Assembly: GCA_963662175.1 (NCBI GenBank)
Contig: OY759224.1
Coordinates: forward strand, 35,535,489-35,599,488
Direction of reading: 5' to 3'
Source of the DNA: Aradus depressus
Lineage: Eukaryota > Arthropoda > Insecta > Hemiptera > Aradidae
Length of the DNA stretch: 64,000 nucleotides
A program made the position numbers and the translations under genes. Shown here piece after piece: positions 35,700 through 47,194 of the stretch (the stretch's first letter is position 1; each line of letters begins with the position of its first letter). The notes below the pieces were generated by a model. That model did no database searches. It was given only the letters and a program-made list of their open reading frames with translations, and was not told where the DNA came from.

Positions 35700-36565
35700 T
35701 TCAGTTCGTTTTTAAAAAATAACTTGTATGAACATCTATAAATATATCAATCACGCAAGAGCTCAGGAAAAATTGAGGATCTACCTAAAATATAGCTGTG
35801 CGTATTTCCAATTTTTTTTTTTTTTGGCTCTAAGCACCCAACAGCCAGAAGCATCCTTCATCCTTCACAACTTCACACAAATACGATCTGTCTGTATGGT
35901 CGGTCTGTCTGTATGGTCGGTCCGTCTGTATAGCCACTAATCCCCGAGCTCCTCGGGAGGTGTTCGATGTTTGATGAGTTTCCCTTCCCTATTAAGGCTG
36001 TCAACATTCTTTATTCTGTTTTTTGTCGAATTGAGAAGGGCCTATTTTCTGATTACCAAAGATCGAATCAGAAAGGGGCTGGAATAAAAAAAAAGTTTTC
36101 TCAGCCCTCTCAAGAGAAAACAAAAAAAAAAAGGTATATCCCTTAGCGCCTGCCCCTAGGCCTAGGAAGCCCTTCCTAGCTCATGTTCATTAAGAGAACG
36201 AACATAGTCATGAGGCATCTTTCTTGTAATCTGGGATCTCCTCTACGGCCATAGATCACTACAGCATCGACACATCATCCTCCTTCCCACTCCATATAAA
36301 TTAAAATAAATGATTGTATCAGAAAGGGCTAGCTTTGAAGCTGGCTTATATCTTCTCAACCAGAAAAGATTTGGAAAAAAGTTTATTGCATGGAATTCAG
36401 AAGAAAAAAGTGCTGTCGCCGATGATGGTCTGATAATTAGAGACCATCGATGTTCTACAAGTATGGGCTGCATATCATTTCAATATGCAAAAGTCCAAAG
36501 ATCATTTTGAAAATTATATATATAATATATATACATACGGTTTGGTCTGCTCTACCGGCTGCTTA
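35700..36565. other. No gene seen
   Basis: Contains the duplicated phrase ctgtatggtcggtctgt near 35890-35935. Frames at 36243-36510 have no motif. Confidence 0.45.
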
Positions 36566-36569
36566 GCAG

Positions 36570-36915
36570 ACAATTCAGAATTGTCTATTGACAACAAACT
36601 GACCATTTACAAGACCTATATGGACATACGGACTCGAATAACAGGATTGTGTCAAGCCATTTAATATCGAGCGTCCAAGATCCAAGGAACAATTGCCGAT
36701 GCTCCCTTCTACGTTTCCAACCTTACCCTCCATAATGATCTTAAAATTCCTTTTGTTACTGACCTCATCATATCCCAATTCTCTAAATTCCACTATAACC
36801 TTTCCTTTCATTTCAATCCCGTCGCTCGACTCCTGTCCACCGGCTCCCATCCCGAAAAACCCACCGAAGGCTGAAGCGGTGCTGGCCGACAGATCGGTCG
36901 CAAATATATCAGGGA
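36570..36915 (+). pseudogene. Jockey-like ORF2 C-terminal fragment
   Basis: The + strand reads NKLTIYKTYM, then after disruptions ADAPFYVSNLTLHNDLKIPF (36695-36754), nearly identical to the J1 ORF2 segment NAPFYVSNLTLHNDLNIPF. A stop and frame breaks upstream mark it as dead. It represents a lineage close to J1. An overlapping longer frame at 36693-36962 is out of register with this homology. Confidence 0.88.
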
Positions 36916-37885
36916 GTGCTGTTGGGGACCAGTTCCTCCCCTTCAGCTCTTCTTCCTTCTAGGTCTGCCTCCACTGCTATGAGTGTACAGGCAGAGCAGG
37001 GCTGGGGGGGGGAGGGGGGGGGGTCACCGCCGCCTCCCCTGCCTCCATTAATGTTGGAGGAATGGGGATGGTGGAAAACCGAAGGTGTTTCGAAGCATTT
37101 CGCGCTATATACAACCAATTATTCTGAAACATTTATTTTATTTTCTATTTATTTATTGTTATTATATTTTTATTTATTTATATTATTATTTTACTTATTC
37201 CGGTTATCTATTTAACATTTTTTCAAAATTGGGGGTAAATCTGAAACTAGATGCGATAGATATCGTGTAACACATACATTCTTAAGACTTTGAACTCAAA
37301 AGAAAAGACCTTGGTTTGCTCTTCGATTATTTATTTAGTACATTCAGAATAATTGGTGGGTTAAGTTACTTAATAGCTCCAAAAGTGGTATACAGCATTT
37401 CTTTGGAAAGCCCTTCAACTTTAAGTTATTACTCAGAAATGGATCTTGGTCCGAGCTGGAAAATTGGTAAAGAATGCACACGTAATGCTAGAGCCATAAT
37501 TAAACTTATATATAACACTATTATATTATTAATTATTTTATTTTTTATTTTATTTTTTTTTGGAGTCCTTGATATGAATAAATATATTGAAAGGTAAGTT
37601 ATCCTCGATGCAAACCACCGCAGCCCATCCTTGGGAATCTGATCTCACATTTCCAATCATACTTGACGCCACCTCGTCGTCTACATCTATACTTGTTTTT
37701 CAAGGTATAGGCTTTTTGTTTTTTTTGGTTGGCTTTCAGAGGTCCGTAGGCCGAAACGGCCACAAACATAACGTGAGAGATGACTGTTCTACATCCTTGA
37801 GATATTCAATTGCTCTTTCTTATTAATGATACGATAAGTCCAGGAGACCCCAACATATCCTTCATTTAGGAATATACTCAGGTTT
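36916..37885. other. No gene seen; G-rich tract
   Basis: A G-rich run (37002-37022) is followed by AT-rich sequence. Overlapping short frames are Gly/Pro- or Tyr/Leu-rich by composition. Confidence 0.5.
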
Positions 37886-37888
37886 TAG

Positions 37889-38230
37889 AGGGCGCCGGTA
37901 GCTCAGTGGTGCGTGCTTGACTTCTGAGCTCAAGAACGTGGGTTCGTAACCCGACCGAGGCCCTTAGTTTATTTTATCTGGAAGGTAAAATAAACTTAAG
38001 CACGCCGTCCTTCGGATAGGACGTTAAGCGATGGTCCCGAGCCTGTACAATGTCAGGTACTCGTTAAAGACCCCTACCCTAGTTGAATAAAAATTTAGGG
38101 TAGGCAAAATTTAGGACTTCCGTAGTAGAGTCGGGCTCATGTCCACCAAAGTGACGAAAGAGCGCTCTGGTAGTAGGCGACATGACCTCGTAGTTAAACC
38201 CCGGGCATGAGTCATAAAAACCTAACCTAT
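37889..38230 (+). mobile_element. SINE family A, full-length copy with target duplication
   Basis: Head gggcgccggtagctcagtgg, box B gggttcgtaacccgacc, complete body and 3-prime end gcccc(c)gggcatgagtcataaa, ending in aacctaacctat. tcaggttt flanks it at 37878-37885 and 38231-38238. One of the two best-preserved copies. Confidence 0.92.
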
Positions 38231-38334
38231 TCAGGTTTATCCAGCAATATTATCATATTGCCTTTGCCTCCTTCTCTTGCAATTATTTACTCGTTTCAAG
38301 TTAGTCCTTCGGGCTCTTTTAAATTGATTTATCA

Positions 38335-38640
38335 TTTTAAAAAATGTCTGAACACGATATCTCACGATAGAATGAATTTATCGACACCAAATTTTTTAAG
38401 TCTGTAGTTTTTCAACCACATTGACCAAAAAGAAGATGGGGGGTCTTAGCTCAAAAACGGGGGGTTAGCTCAAAATAACTGCTGTAGTAACGAATGTGTC
38501 GACATGAAATCTGGTACGAGGATGAAGTCCCTCATTGAGACACCTTATTAATTTTCATTCAAATTATTAGATTGACTTCAGAGGAACAGCAAATATTTAG
38601 TGGGTTCATTCGTTCTGGGGAAGTACATGCCGGGGATTCA
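38335..38640 (+). repeat. Dispersed family B copy, diverged
   Basis: gaacacgatatctcacgata, gaatgaatttatcgacacca, then a second round with actgctgtagtaacgaatg and gtgtcgacatgaaatctgg. Ends near gaagtacatgccggggattc. Confidence 0.75.
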
Positions 38641-38769
38641 TTGACGATTTTTTTTTTTCAAGGTGAAAAAGAGAGAATTTATTTCTATTCCTCTGCCTAT
38701 TATCATGTGGATGTGGATGTGGATGCTGTGGGATGAGCCTTATCACTTAGTCTTTGTGTAGGCCTCCTC

Positions 38770-38801
38770 CCCCCCCCCCCCCCCCTCCCCCCCCCCCCCC
38801 C
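38770..38801. repeat. Long C homopolymer tract
   Basis: Two runs of C separated by a single T, about 30 bp in all. Confidence 0.9.
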
Positions 38802-39274
38802 GTTTTAAACTGTTTCACGCATTTACCCGATTAACGGGAGGATGAGTTGAGCCCCTTTCCCAGTATTATCCCCAAACGCATATTTCCACTTTACCGCCAC
38901 GCATGGCAACATGAAAACACAGTGTTCCATGTCGGATCAGATCGAGCAATATCAAACAAAATATGATTTATACCGTCCTTGAAACAACGTACAATTAAAA
39001 AATTATAAAGCATTTTTGTCTTTGGATGAGTTTGTTTATTTTTAATCAATTCTATCAATGTCGTATTTAGAGCGGGGAATTAGGGAGGGGGAATTAACAA
39101 GAGATGCAACTTTCAGACTGTATAAATAAGTGATGGCACCTGTACCTGCTACTTAATAGCAGTTATAAATAGCAAATATTATTAAACTGCTATTTTACAA
39201 AACTGTGAGTAGAACAACGTAACAGAGACTTTTCTGTGGGGCAGCCTAAAAAATATGCCGAGCACTTCAAAGTA

Positions 39275-39964
39275 CAGTAATAATCGTTTATAAGAACACC
39301 GTTTACAAAAACATATCGCCTAAAAGAACGGAATTACTAGTTCCCGGCTGGTTTTCATATAATTTAATGTATAAATAATCCGGTTATAAGGACACCGTTA
39401 ATAAGAACATATCGCTTTTAGTGACTGAAAATTAATTGATTTCCGGGGAAAAAAATCGCTTATATTCAGACGGAAATTCTCCTATGCAGAAGATCTTTCA
39501 AATGATTTTTATGCCCGATTGTTAATACATTTTTGACTTGCAATGAAAATTTAGTGGAGGATTCAGTTAAATGCTCAGTAAAAAAAAAAAACGAAAATGC
39601 ATTTTATTTACTTATCGACTATTTTTCGGTACATAATCAGTAATTACATAATTTCCGTTAGATTGTGTTATGTGTGTAACATTGTATTAATTTTTTCTTT
39701 CTTAGTTTTTTCTTTAATTATTTTTTTCAGAAGTTATGTGCAGTTGCAAAAATTAATTTATTATATATATACTTATGTACGTACATATTTTTTTTCTTGT
39801 TTGATCTTAAACCTTAAGCATTATTTGAATACTTAAAACATTATTTTTTAGTTGTAAATCGGAGTTCCTGGCATTTTAAAATAAATTACCGGATATAAAA
39901 ACTATCGGTTACAAGAACATACTTTTTAAGGTGCCATCGATGTTCTTATAAACAATATTTACTG
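39275..39964. mobile_element. pogo/Tigger-like non-autonomous element (MITE)
   Basis: The left end cagtaataatcgtttataag and right end (read inward on -) cagtaaatattgtttataag are inverted, start with CAGTA and are flanked by TA, as in the pogo branch of Tc1/mariner. The phrase gttataaggacaccgtt or gttacaagaaca repeats below both ends (39300, 39382, 39906), giving several transposase-site-like copies. The 690-bp interior holds only an AT-rich frame at 39597-39836, so it is non-autonomous. Confidence 0.75.
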
Positions 39965-40149
39965 TATTTGTTATTTTATAATGTCTGTTGTCGGGTTCGA
40001 AGACTTATTTCTTTACGTCGTTGTTCCAACGATTATACAATTTTCTGTTCATGAATGTACGTAAATTAGAAGATAGAAATTATATTATCAGATTGAAGAC
40101 AAATAAGGAGGAATGGAGGGTGAGTGCGTGGTAACTGTTGAAACCAGTT

Positions 40150-40770
40150 TCCAAACGTCACAAGTCCATGAAGAAGACACATTGATTTACAGCCATATCG
40201 GCCTAAGGGAAGGAGGCGTTAGGGGGGAGGCAAAACACATATGTTCTAATAACTGCCGATGTAAGGGATGTATTGATATAAGGACGACACCTATTAATTT
40301 TCAGCGGGATCTGCCGTAGGGGATGAGAGATCAGAGACGGCTCACAACAGTCTCAATATGTGTAAGTATTGACACGAAACTATAAAATATATAAATTAAA
40401 ACCCCATAAAAACAAAAGTGTTTTTTAAATATAAAATGTCATGTCGATAAATTCATTACATCGGCAGTTATTAAGATTGTTGTGAGCCCTCTCTGATCTC
40501 CCCTCCCCTAGGGCAGATTGCGCCGAAAATTAATAGGTGTCGTCCTTATAGGGCTTTAAATTTACATATAAAATTTCGCATCAGTACATCCCTTACAATA
40601 GAAGTTATTAGAGTTTTTGTGTTAAGCCTCCCCCTGATCCCCTTTTCCCTTTGACCGATTAGGCTGAAAATCGGTAGGTTTTGTCGGAATCAGAAGATCA
40701 GCAAAAATGTAATTTCGTTGAAAATTCCGCATGAAGTTACGTAACTTTCCTATACTTCTCATAGCTAGGA
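40150..40770. repeat. Family B copies in opposite orientations
   Basis: 40176-40330 reads the family forward (tacagccatatcggcctaag, taataactgccgatgtaag). 40437-40770 reads it backward (cattacatcggcagttatta, tgagccctctctgatctccc, ctatacttctcatagctagg). They form a loose inverted pair. Confidence 0.8.
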
Positions 40771-40989
40771 AAGGGAAGATTTATGAACTATTTAACCTCC
40801 CTTTTTTTCTCGCCCCTCTGGTGTCCCGTCCAAGGGAGGTTTCACTAAGGGAGTGTTATGAAGTATCTATGAATCCGAATAGAAGAGATATCTGTACCTA
40901 ATAGTATCGATATTGATGTTGATGGCGGTAGTCCAGGACGAAGATGCTACACTGCTGGCCTAGCAGAGTAAATTGGGAAAATCAGGAAA

Positions 40990-41110
40990 TATGTGAGGCA
41001 TGTTCCTAGAGCGGCCCACTCATTGGCCCCCTGCCATCAAGTCCTGGTGGCTCTGGGAGTACTAAATGTTGCCTACCTAGGTTTAGTTGCCTAGAGCAGT
41101 CTTTAGTGTG
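40990..41110 (-). repeat. Degraded SINE family A fragment
   Basis: gggagtactaaatgttgcctacctaggttt resembles the inverted SINE segment gggagtcctaaattttgcct. The tRNA head is not recognisable. Confidence 0.45.
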
Positions 41111-43010
41111 AGGGGTGAGGAAGGGGCTGCTAACCGCCCCAATAATAAATAAATATATAATTGGAACCTGGTTTCTTTGTTAAATTTTCCTGGAATAGGA
41201 TTTATCCCACTATCCCATCATTGGTATCATTCGAATTGTCTTAACATAAAGGAGTTGATGCAGAATTTAAACTTTTTCTCCGGGAAAATGGGTAGATATT
41301 TTTCATTTCGAAGATGACCATCCGAGGTAGATTATATTTCACTAATTTTTTTTTTTTATTTTTTTTTTAAGCGCTCGCCTACATACTGTTTCTGCCTACA
41401 GATGTACACTAAGCCACCATTAATTTCAGCGACCCCCCCCCCCCTCATCCCGGACAGGTACCAATAAATCACCTTTCTTCCAAAATTGAAATAAGTCGGT
41501 CTTTGTTAGATCCGACAGAGCTTCCACCCACAATGCCTTCATAATAAATTTACCGTAGGCTTTTTAGGAAAAATAGGCCTACGATTAATTTTCAGTGAGG
41601 TCACCGGCCTCTCCGGCCTCGGCAATTTTTCACCCTCAATGACATCCTTGCAATGGATTGTTTCTTTTTTTCTTTTTCATTTTTTTTTTTTTTTTTTTTT
41701 TTTTATTCATTTTTCCTTTCGAGCTTAACTATGATTAAATGTTGAGAGCCCCCAAATTAATATTGAAAGAGAAGGAAAAGCCCATATAAAGAAAGATGGA
41801 TGACGTAGGCCCTTGGTGGTCCCAAGATCATAGACGTAACGTTCGGAGGGGCAAGAAGCGCTGTCCCCACATAATCTCTCTCGAAGGAGGGGAAGAATAT
41901 AATTTCTCGCCCCCCCCCCCCCACCCGCTCTACAATTTGTAACTATAAAAAAAAAATATCGATATGGAGAACCATACATGATGACTTCCATGTTGCAAAA
42001 TTATTTTTCAAAAAACGTTTTTAATGAAAAATGTTTAAGTAGAAATTACCGAATGTGAAATATTCCTTTCGGAACTTCTGATAATATTTATGTTATTCAT
42101 TAAAGTCTGAGTGAGATTTGATTATTGTTCATCTATTTAAATTAAAGCCAAAAAGCTCTTTATACCATATATATTGGGCATTTGTGATGAACATTTTGCA
42201 AGAAGGAACATTCAAACTGGGACAATTTTGCAGAAATTACTGTGAACGAAAGAAAATTCCACAAACTCACTGCCTCCATGTGGAAAACCAGTGGGTAGGT
42301 CATCAGCATATGACGTTATATGGCAAGTCTAGCAACTATAAATTCTGGTGAAAATGAGAGTACGATAGACAGGGTTGGGAGAGGGCTATAGAGAGACAGA
42401 TTGCACTTAAAAGGATGCAGTCGGGAAATATGTATAACGGGTGTGATTGTGACCGGTCCCATTAATTGGATAGTTATGTTAGAGAAACAAATAGGAAAAA
42501 ATTAAACCAAACAGGGTGAGGGCCGAGGATGGCATTAAAATCCAAAATCACTAATCCATACGAGTTTATCAGTTGTTCTAAACAACTTCCATTGATAATA
42601 GCATAATAAAACTAACATAATTTCTAAATAGGTTGTAGAAGGGTGAATGGTAGGCGCAGTAACGGCCCTTCTCACAGCTATACTCAGATGCTTCCGTTTT
42701 TGCTCTCGTTTACTCAAAACTCGTGTAACAAACTGATCATCTTAACTGCTTTCCCAATAGCAAACAACTATAAAACGTTTTCTTCATCTAAGAAAATTAT
42801 ACAAATAAGTTGGACGGCAATTGCTGAGTTATAAGCCCTTAGAAAACATAATCTGAAATGAATGGCCCGAACCAAACACGCTACACAACCCGCTTCCAAA
42901 ATAATCTCACAGTCAAGGTCGACAACAAATCCATGTTTTATTTTGTTACTTTTCCAGCTGTTCAATATTCGGAAATTTATGTAATCAGTCATCAGTTGAG
43001 TTTTCACAGA
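41111..43010. other. No gene seen; homopolymer tracts
   Basis: T runs at 41350-41368 and 41685-41704, C runs near 41435-41446 and 41909-41921. No motif in the short frames (for example 42118-42351 +). Confidence 0.5.
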
Positions 43011-43054
43011 AATGTTTTCCGACCCCTTGAATGCAAAAAGTAAAAAGAAAATTG

Positions 43055-43365
43055 TAAGTGTGTTTGTGTGTGACTGTGGATACGATAACTATCGATTCAA
43101 TGATGAAGGTATCATGAAACTTTGTATGTGTATCTGTGGATACGATAACTATCGATTGAATGATGAAGGTATCATGAAACTTTGTATGTGTATCTGTGGA
43201 TACGATAACTATCGATTGAATGATGAAGGTATCATGAAACTTTTTTGTGTGTGACTGTGGATACGATAACTATCGATTGAATGATGAAGGTATCATGAAA
43301 CTTTGTATGTGTGTGACTGTGGATACGATAACTATCGATTGAATGATGAAGGTACCACGGAACTA
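43055..43365. repeat. 60-62 bp tandem repeat built from a family B core, 5 copies
   Basis: tacgataactatcgattgaa recurs at 43081, 43141, 43201, 43262 and 43324. The unit (gtgactgtggatacgataac, then tgatgaaggtatcatgaaac) corresponds to the family B phrase gtctgtgaacacgataactc and the following tgaatgtatcgacacgaaa. Confidence 0.93.
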
Positions 43366-43549
43366 CAGCATCTCAGATTGCCTTTTTATAATTATAAGAA
43401 AGAATAAAAATCGTCGGTGAATCATCTGCAATGTATTTTCGTAGCACGAATGAATCGATTAAGTTTTCCCTCCCGAACCAATCGACCGTTCGGGGCAATA
43501 ATCAATATTTGATTTACATAGCTACTTCTACTAACTTATGTGTGTTCAT

Positions 43550-43612
43550 TACAACGGCAGTTATTAGGGTATTTGTGTTAATCCTCCCCCTGAGCCTCCC
43601 CTTCAGACCGTG
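43550..43612 (-). repeat. Family B fragment
   Basis: cattacaacggcagttatta, then taatcctccccctgagcc, match the inverted family B order. Confidence 0.7.
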
Positions 43613-43686
43613 CTCTACGTGGGGGAGAGAGGTCACCAAATCCATTTGGTGGGCGACAGTATAGCGATCCGGCGGCATTTTCGTCC

Positions 43687-44005
43687 ATACCACAAATCAT
43701 TACGATCTGTTCACACCACAAATCATTACGATCTGTCCACACCACAAATCATTACGATCTGTCCACACCACAAATCATTACGATATGTCCACTCCACAAA
43801 TCATTACGATCTGTCCACACTACAAATCATTACGATCTGTCCACACCACAAATCATTACGATCTGTCCACACTACAAATCATTACGATCTGTCCACACCA
43901 CAAATCATTACGATCTGTCCACACCACAAATCATTACGATCAGTCCACACCACAAATCATTACGATCTGTCCACTCCACAAATCTTTACGATCTGCCCAC
44001 ACCAC
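43687..44005. repeat. 26-bp tandem repeat, about 12 copies
   Basis: cacaaatcattacgatctgt repeats every 26 bp with few substitutions (ccacac/ccactc, cagtcc). Frames of 99 and 143 codons through it are repeat artefacts. Confidence 0.96.
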
Positions 44006-44043
44006 AACGTTTTTTTATTTTTTCAGTCGTGTTTCGTTTGATG

Positions 44044-44416
44044 TTGTGATGTATAAAAAAAATATACACACATTAAATCATTAATATTAAAAAAAATTAA
44101 TTATATTTATTTTTCTATAAATAATAAGAAACCATTTCTTTCAAAACAAATGCAAGTAAAAAACAAAACACGGTCATCAGCTGTTTTTTTAGTGTCTTTA
44201 GAGACTAGTCAAGGCCTAGGTTAAATGGAGACGGTCTGAGTGAAGATAGAGAGTGATGTTTAGGCTTAAAAAGTAATGAACTAAATAGAAGTGAATTGAC
44301 GGTGAAATTGAACCGCAAAGAAGGTACTGTTGTTTGTTTATATGTACAGGATATATGCCCAGAAATATATAACTTCAATTTATAGAATGGCCAAAAAAAA
44401 AATAAAACAGAAAGAA
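44044..44416 (+). repeat. Dispersed family C, copy 2, left part
   Basis: It starts ttgtgatgtataaa and runs through catcagctgttttttta and gtttatatgtacaggatata to aaaacagaaagaa, where J2 is inserted. It continues at 48652. Confidence 0.88.
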
Positions 44417-44494
44417 CAACAAACAACAACAACAAAATGTATTTGGACCAGCAAAAAAAGGTGCTATACACAAATATATAAGAAAATTAAGGGT

Positions 44495-47194
44495 TTAAAA
44501 TAGGAAGTCCTGGTACAGTCTTTGTTTGAGTCGCCTCCCAGGAGTAGGCGCTCCTAGACTGTAGTGTACAGCCCCGGAACAATGCACAAGGGCTTCGTGG
44601 TGGTTCTTCACTAGTTTCTCGATGTGAGCTGCAAAAAGAGGAACACCCAATTCTTCGTGGATTTTGTGATTCCTGACAAACCAGGGTGCGTTTGTTGCTA
44701 TTCGGAGTACTTTATTCTGGAATGTTTGTAGTCGTTTCATGTTAGTGTTGCTGGTACCGATCCAGACTGGGCAGGCATATGTTAGAAGTGGAAGTAGGAG
44801 TGTCTTGTATAGCAGAATAGTACACGTGTGTTTAAGTGGCGTGTTTCTGTTTATGAGAGGGTAGAGGGTGTTAAGTCGTGAATATGCTAGCTGTAGTTTT
44901 CTGTTAACGTGTAGTTTCCATGTGAGACGTGTATCTAAAAGTACTCCAAGATAGCGCACACCCTGGTCCTTAGGATTCCAGAGAATCGGGAGTTCATCAA
45001 TTTGCAGCTTGATTTGTTCTTCTATGGAGAATCTGCGAAGAGTGAAAATTTTGGCTTCGGTCTTCCCTGCGTTCAGTTTGAGCCTCCATTTTGAAAACCA
45101 GTGAGAAACTTCTGTCAGGGCTTCCTGGAGCTGTTCAATGGCGACGGAGAGGACACCATGCTGACAGGCGATCATTGTGTCATCGGCATAGGTGGCTAAT
45201 GTTGCCGTGGGAATTTCGGGGATGTCTTGCATGAACAAATTGAAAAGTAGAGGGCTCAAAATAGCACCTTGAGGGACCCCGGCTCTTATTCTTTTCTGAG
45301 TGCTCATTGCGTTGCCCACTTTAACTTGAAATGTTCTGCCGTGGAGAAAAGACGTAATAAGTTGAACAATGTATCTGGGTGCCAGGCTTTTCTTCAGTTT
45401 ATATATCAGCCCCTCATGCCAAACGGTGTCGAAGGCTGCGGCTACATCCAAAAATACGGCGGCAGTGTATGTCTTCGCCTCAAAGCCATGGACGATCATT
45501 TCGGTCACCCGTTGGAGCTGCTGAACCGCCGAGTGCTTGGCTTTGAACCCAAACTGGTGGCACGGTATGGTGCCTTCTAAACATTGAAGAAGTCTTTTAT
45601 AAATTATCTTTTCGAAAAGTTTAGACATTGAGTTTAAAAGACTTATTGGCCTATAGCTTTCGGGGTCTTGTTTCGGCCTGCCTTGCTTATGAAATACAAC
45701 CACGAATGCATTTTTCCACGTGTCAGGAAAGTATCCTCTCCTTAAACAGCCATTGAACAGCCCTGTCAGATATGCGATGCTTTTTGGAGGCAGGTTTTTC
45801 AGGACGATGTTGGGGATGAGGTCTTCACCAGGGGCCTTCTTGTTGGGGAGTCTCTGAATGTACAGTGTGATTTCGGATGGGTTCGTGTACTGTATGTGTG
45901 GTTCTGCGGTGTGGAGTGGAGTGGAAAGAAATTCGTGGACTGTGTGGAGTATTTCGTGATCTTGTGTGTCATGAGTTCTGAATTTCTGTTCAAGGTGTTG
46001 AGCCACTAGCTCACTCTTGTCTTTGTCCGTTGTTACAGTAGTCTGTCCGTCTGTCAGGGGCGGGAGGCCGGGGTCTTGTCGGAGGAGGCGTCGTGTTTCC
46101 TTCCAAAGGTTGCTGTCTCCAGGTGTGAAGTCGCTGGTGTATTGTCGGTATCTGTTGATTCTGTCATTGTCCAATTCCCATCGTATTACTCTCGTCAGTC
46201 GGTTCAGCTCTCGTTTCTCTTGTGGATCGCGTGTTCGTTGCCAGTGTTTACGGAGTGTATTTTTGTCGTGTATCATGTTAAGTATGCGTGTAGGGGTCTT
46301 GTTTTGTTGGGTGTTGCGTTGGTCCTTGTAGTGGTTATATGTTGAATTGTGTATCGAGGTGTAAATAGCTTGAGTGAAATATTTCAGTGAGTCGTCTATG
46401 TCTTCAGTATTGTCGTAATGCAAAGGGATGTCTATGTTTTTGTCCATCTCCCATCTAAACGCGTCCCAATCTATTTTCCCCTGTATCAGTCTTGGCAGAT
46501 GTTCTGCCTGTTTCGGGTTCACTTTGAAGGTACACACGACTGGAAGATGGTCTGAGTCGAGTTCTGTCAGTGGTTCGTGATAAAGGGGCAAAGTAAAATT
46601 TTGTACTAGTCCAATGTCCAGGATGTCTGGGAGGTATCTCTGTTGTGTAGGATAAAATGTCGGTTCGTCCGGTGCTGATATCTGTACGCCCAGGTTATTA
46701 ATTATGTTTAATAGTCTTGTCCCGTTGTTGTTTGTCCGTCTACATCCCCAAATTGTGTTTTTACTATTTAGGTCACCTAGTAATATGGTCGGCCCCCCAG
46801 TGAAAATGTGTTCAAAATCTGTCTGGTGAATTCTGATGCCTGGTCGGTGATATGCTGAGATTATGTTAAGTGTTCTGTTGTTGTCGAGTGTGAGTGTGGC
46901 CCCAACGGCTTCCAGCTGTTGAAGTGTGGGTAAGAGAAGCTGAGAGTGTGCGAGGTTCCTTTTTATACAAACAGCGACGCCTCCAAATCTGGTTTGTCTG
47001 TCTTGTCTGTATATGGTGTACCCTTTCAACTTGAATCTGTCGGTATTATAGAGGTGAGTTTCTGTGATACAAATGATGTCGATGTCGTAGCGAGTTAAAA
47101 AGTCCGAGAGTATTGTTCGTCTGTTTTTTATACCGTCAGCGTTCCAGTTAAGGATGGATAAATTAAGAAAAATATTTAAATTAGGGTCCACCAT
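44495..47194 (-). CDS. J2 ORF2: AP endonuclease and reverse transcriptase
   Basis: An open frame of 899 codons starting at the ATG (MVDPNLNIFL). The endonuclease (about residues 12-225) shows LNWNADGIKN, ICITETHLY, LLGDLNSKNTIWGC and ELDSDHLPVV. The reverse transcriptase (about 440-740) shows SYRPISLLNSMSKLFEKIIY, HQFGFKAKHSAVQQL, AVFLDVAAAFDTVWHEGL, AGVPQGAILSPLLFNLF and the catalytic YADDTMI at about 669. The tail has LLLPLLTYACPVWIG. No RNase H domain. The start overlaps the ORF1 stop by 14 nt in a different frame. Compared with J1 it keeps the usual PQG in the fingers/palm motif. The protein acts in target-primed reverse transcription. Confidence 0.96.
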   Translation of the reverse strand: MVDPNLNIFLNLSILNWNADGIKNRRTILSDFLTRYDIDIICITETHLYNTDRFKLKGYTIYRQDRQTRFGGVAVCIKRNLAHSQLLLPTLQQLEAVGATLTLDNNRTLNIISAYHRPGIRIHQTDFEHIFTGGPTILLGDLNSKNTIWGCRRTNNNGTRLLNIINNLGVQISAPDEPTFYPTQQRYLPDILDIGLVQNFTLPLYHEPLTELDSDHLPVVCTFKVNPKQAEHLPRLIQGKIDWDAFRWEMDKNIDIPLHYDNTEDIDDSLKYFTQAIYTSIHNSTYNHYKDQRNTQQNKTPTRILNMIHDKNTLRKHWQRTRDPQEKRELNRLTRVIRWELDNDRINRYRQYTSDFTPGDSNLWKETRRLLRQDPGLPPLTDGQTTVTTDKDKSELVAQHLEQKFRTHDTQDHEILHTVHEFLSTPLHTAEPHIQYTNPSEITLYIQRLPNKKAPGEDLIPNIVLKNLPPKSIAYLTGLFNGCLRRGYFPDTWKNAFVVVFHKQGRPKQDPESYRPISLLNSMSKLFEKIIYKRLLQCLEGTIPCHQFGFKAKHSAVQQLQRVTEMIVHGFEAKTYTAAVFLDVAAAFDTVWHEGLIYKLKKSLAPRYIVQLITSFLHGRTFQVKVGNAMSTQKRIRAGVPQGAILSPLLFNLFMQDIPEIPTATLATYADDTMIACQHGVLSVAIEQLQEALTEVSHWFSKWRLKLNAGKTEAKIFTLRRFSIEEQIKLQIDELPILWNPKDQGVRYLGVLLDTRLTWKLHVNRKLQLAYSRLNTLYPLINRNTPLKHTCTILLYKTLLLPLLTYACPVWIGTSNTNMKRLQTFQNKVLRIATNAPWFVRNHKIHEELGVPLFAAHIEKLVKNHHEALVHCSGAVHYSLGAPTPGRRLKQRLYQDFLF

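Noticed and set aside
36693..36962. An 89-codon plus-strand gene
   Set aside because: It is out of frame with the clear Jockey ORF2 homology in the same bases.
43610..44084. Plus-strand frames rich in SLRSVHTTNH and related repeats
   Set aside because: Products of the 26-bp tandem array, whose three frames give the same protein repeat.
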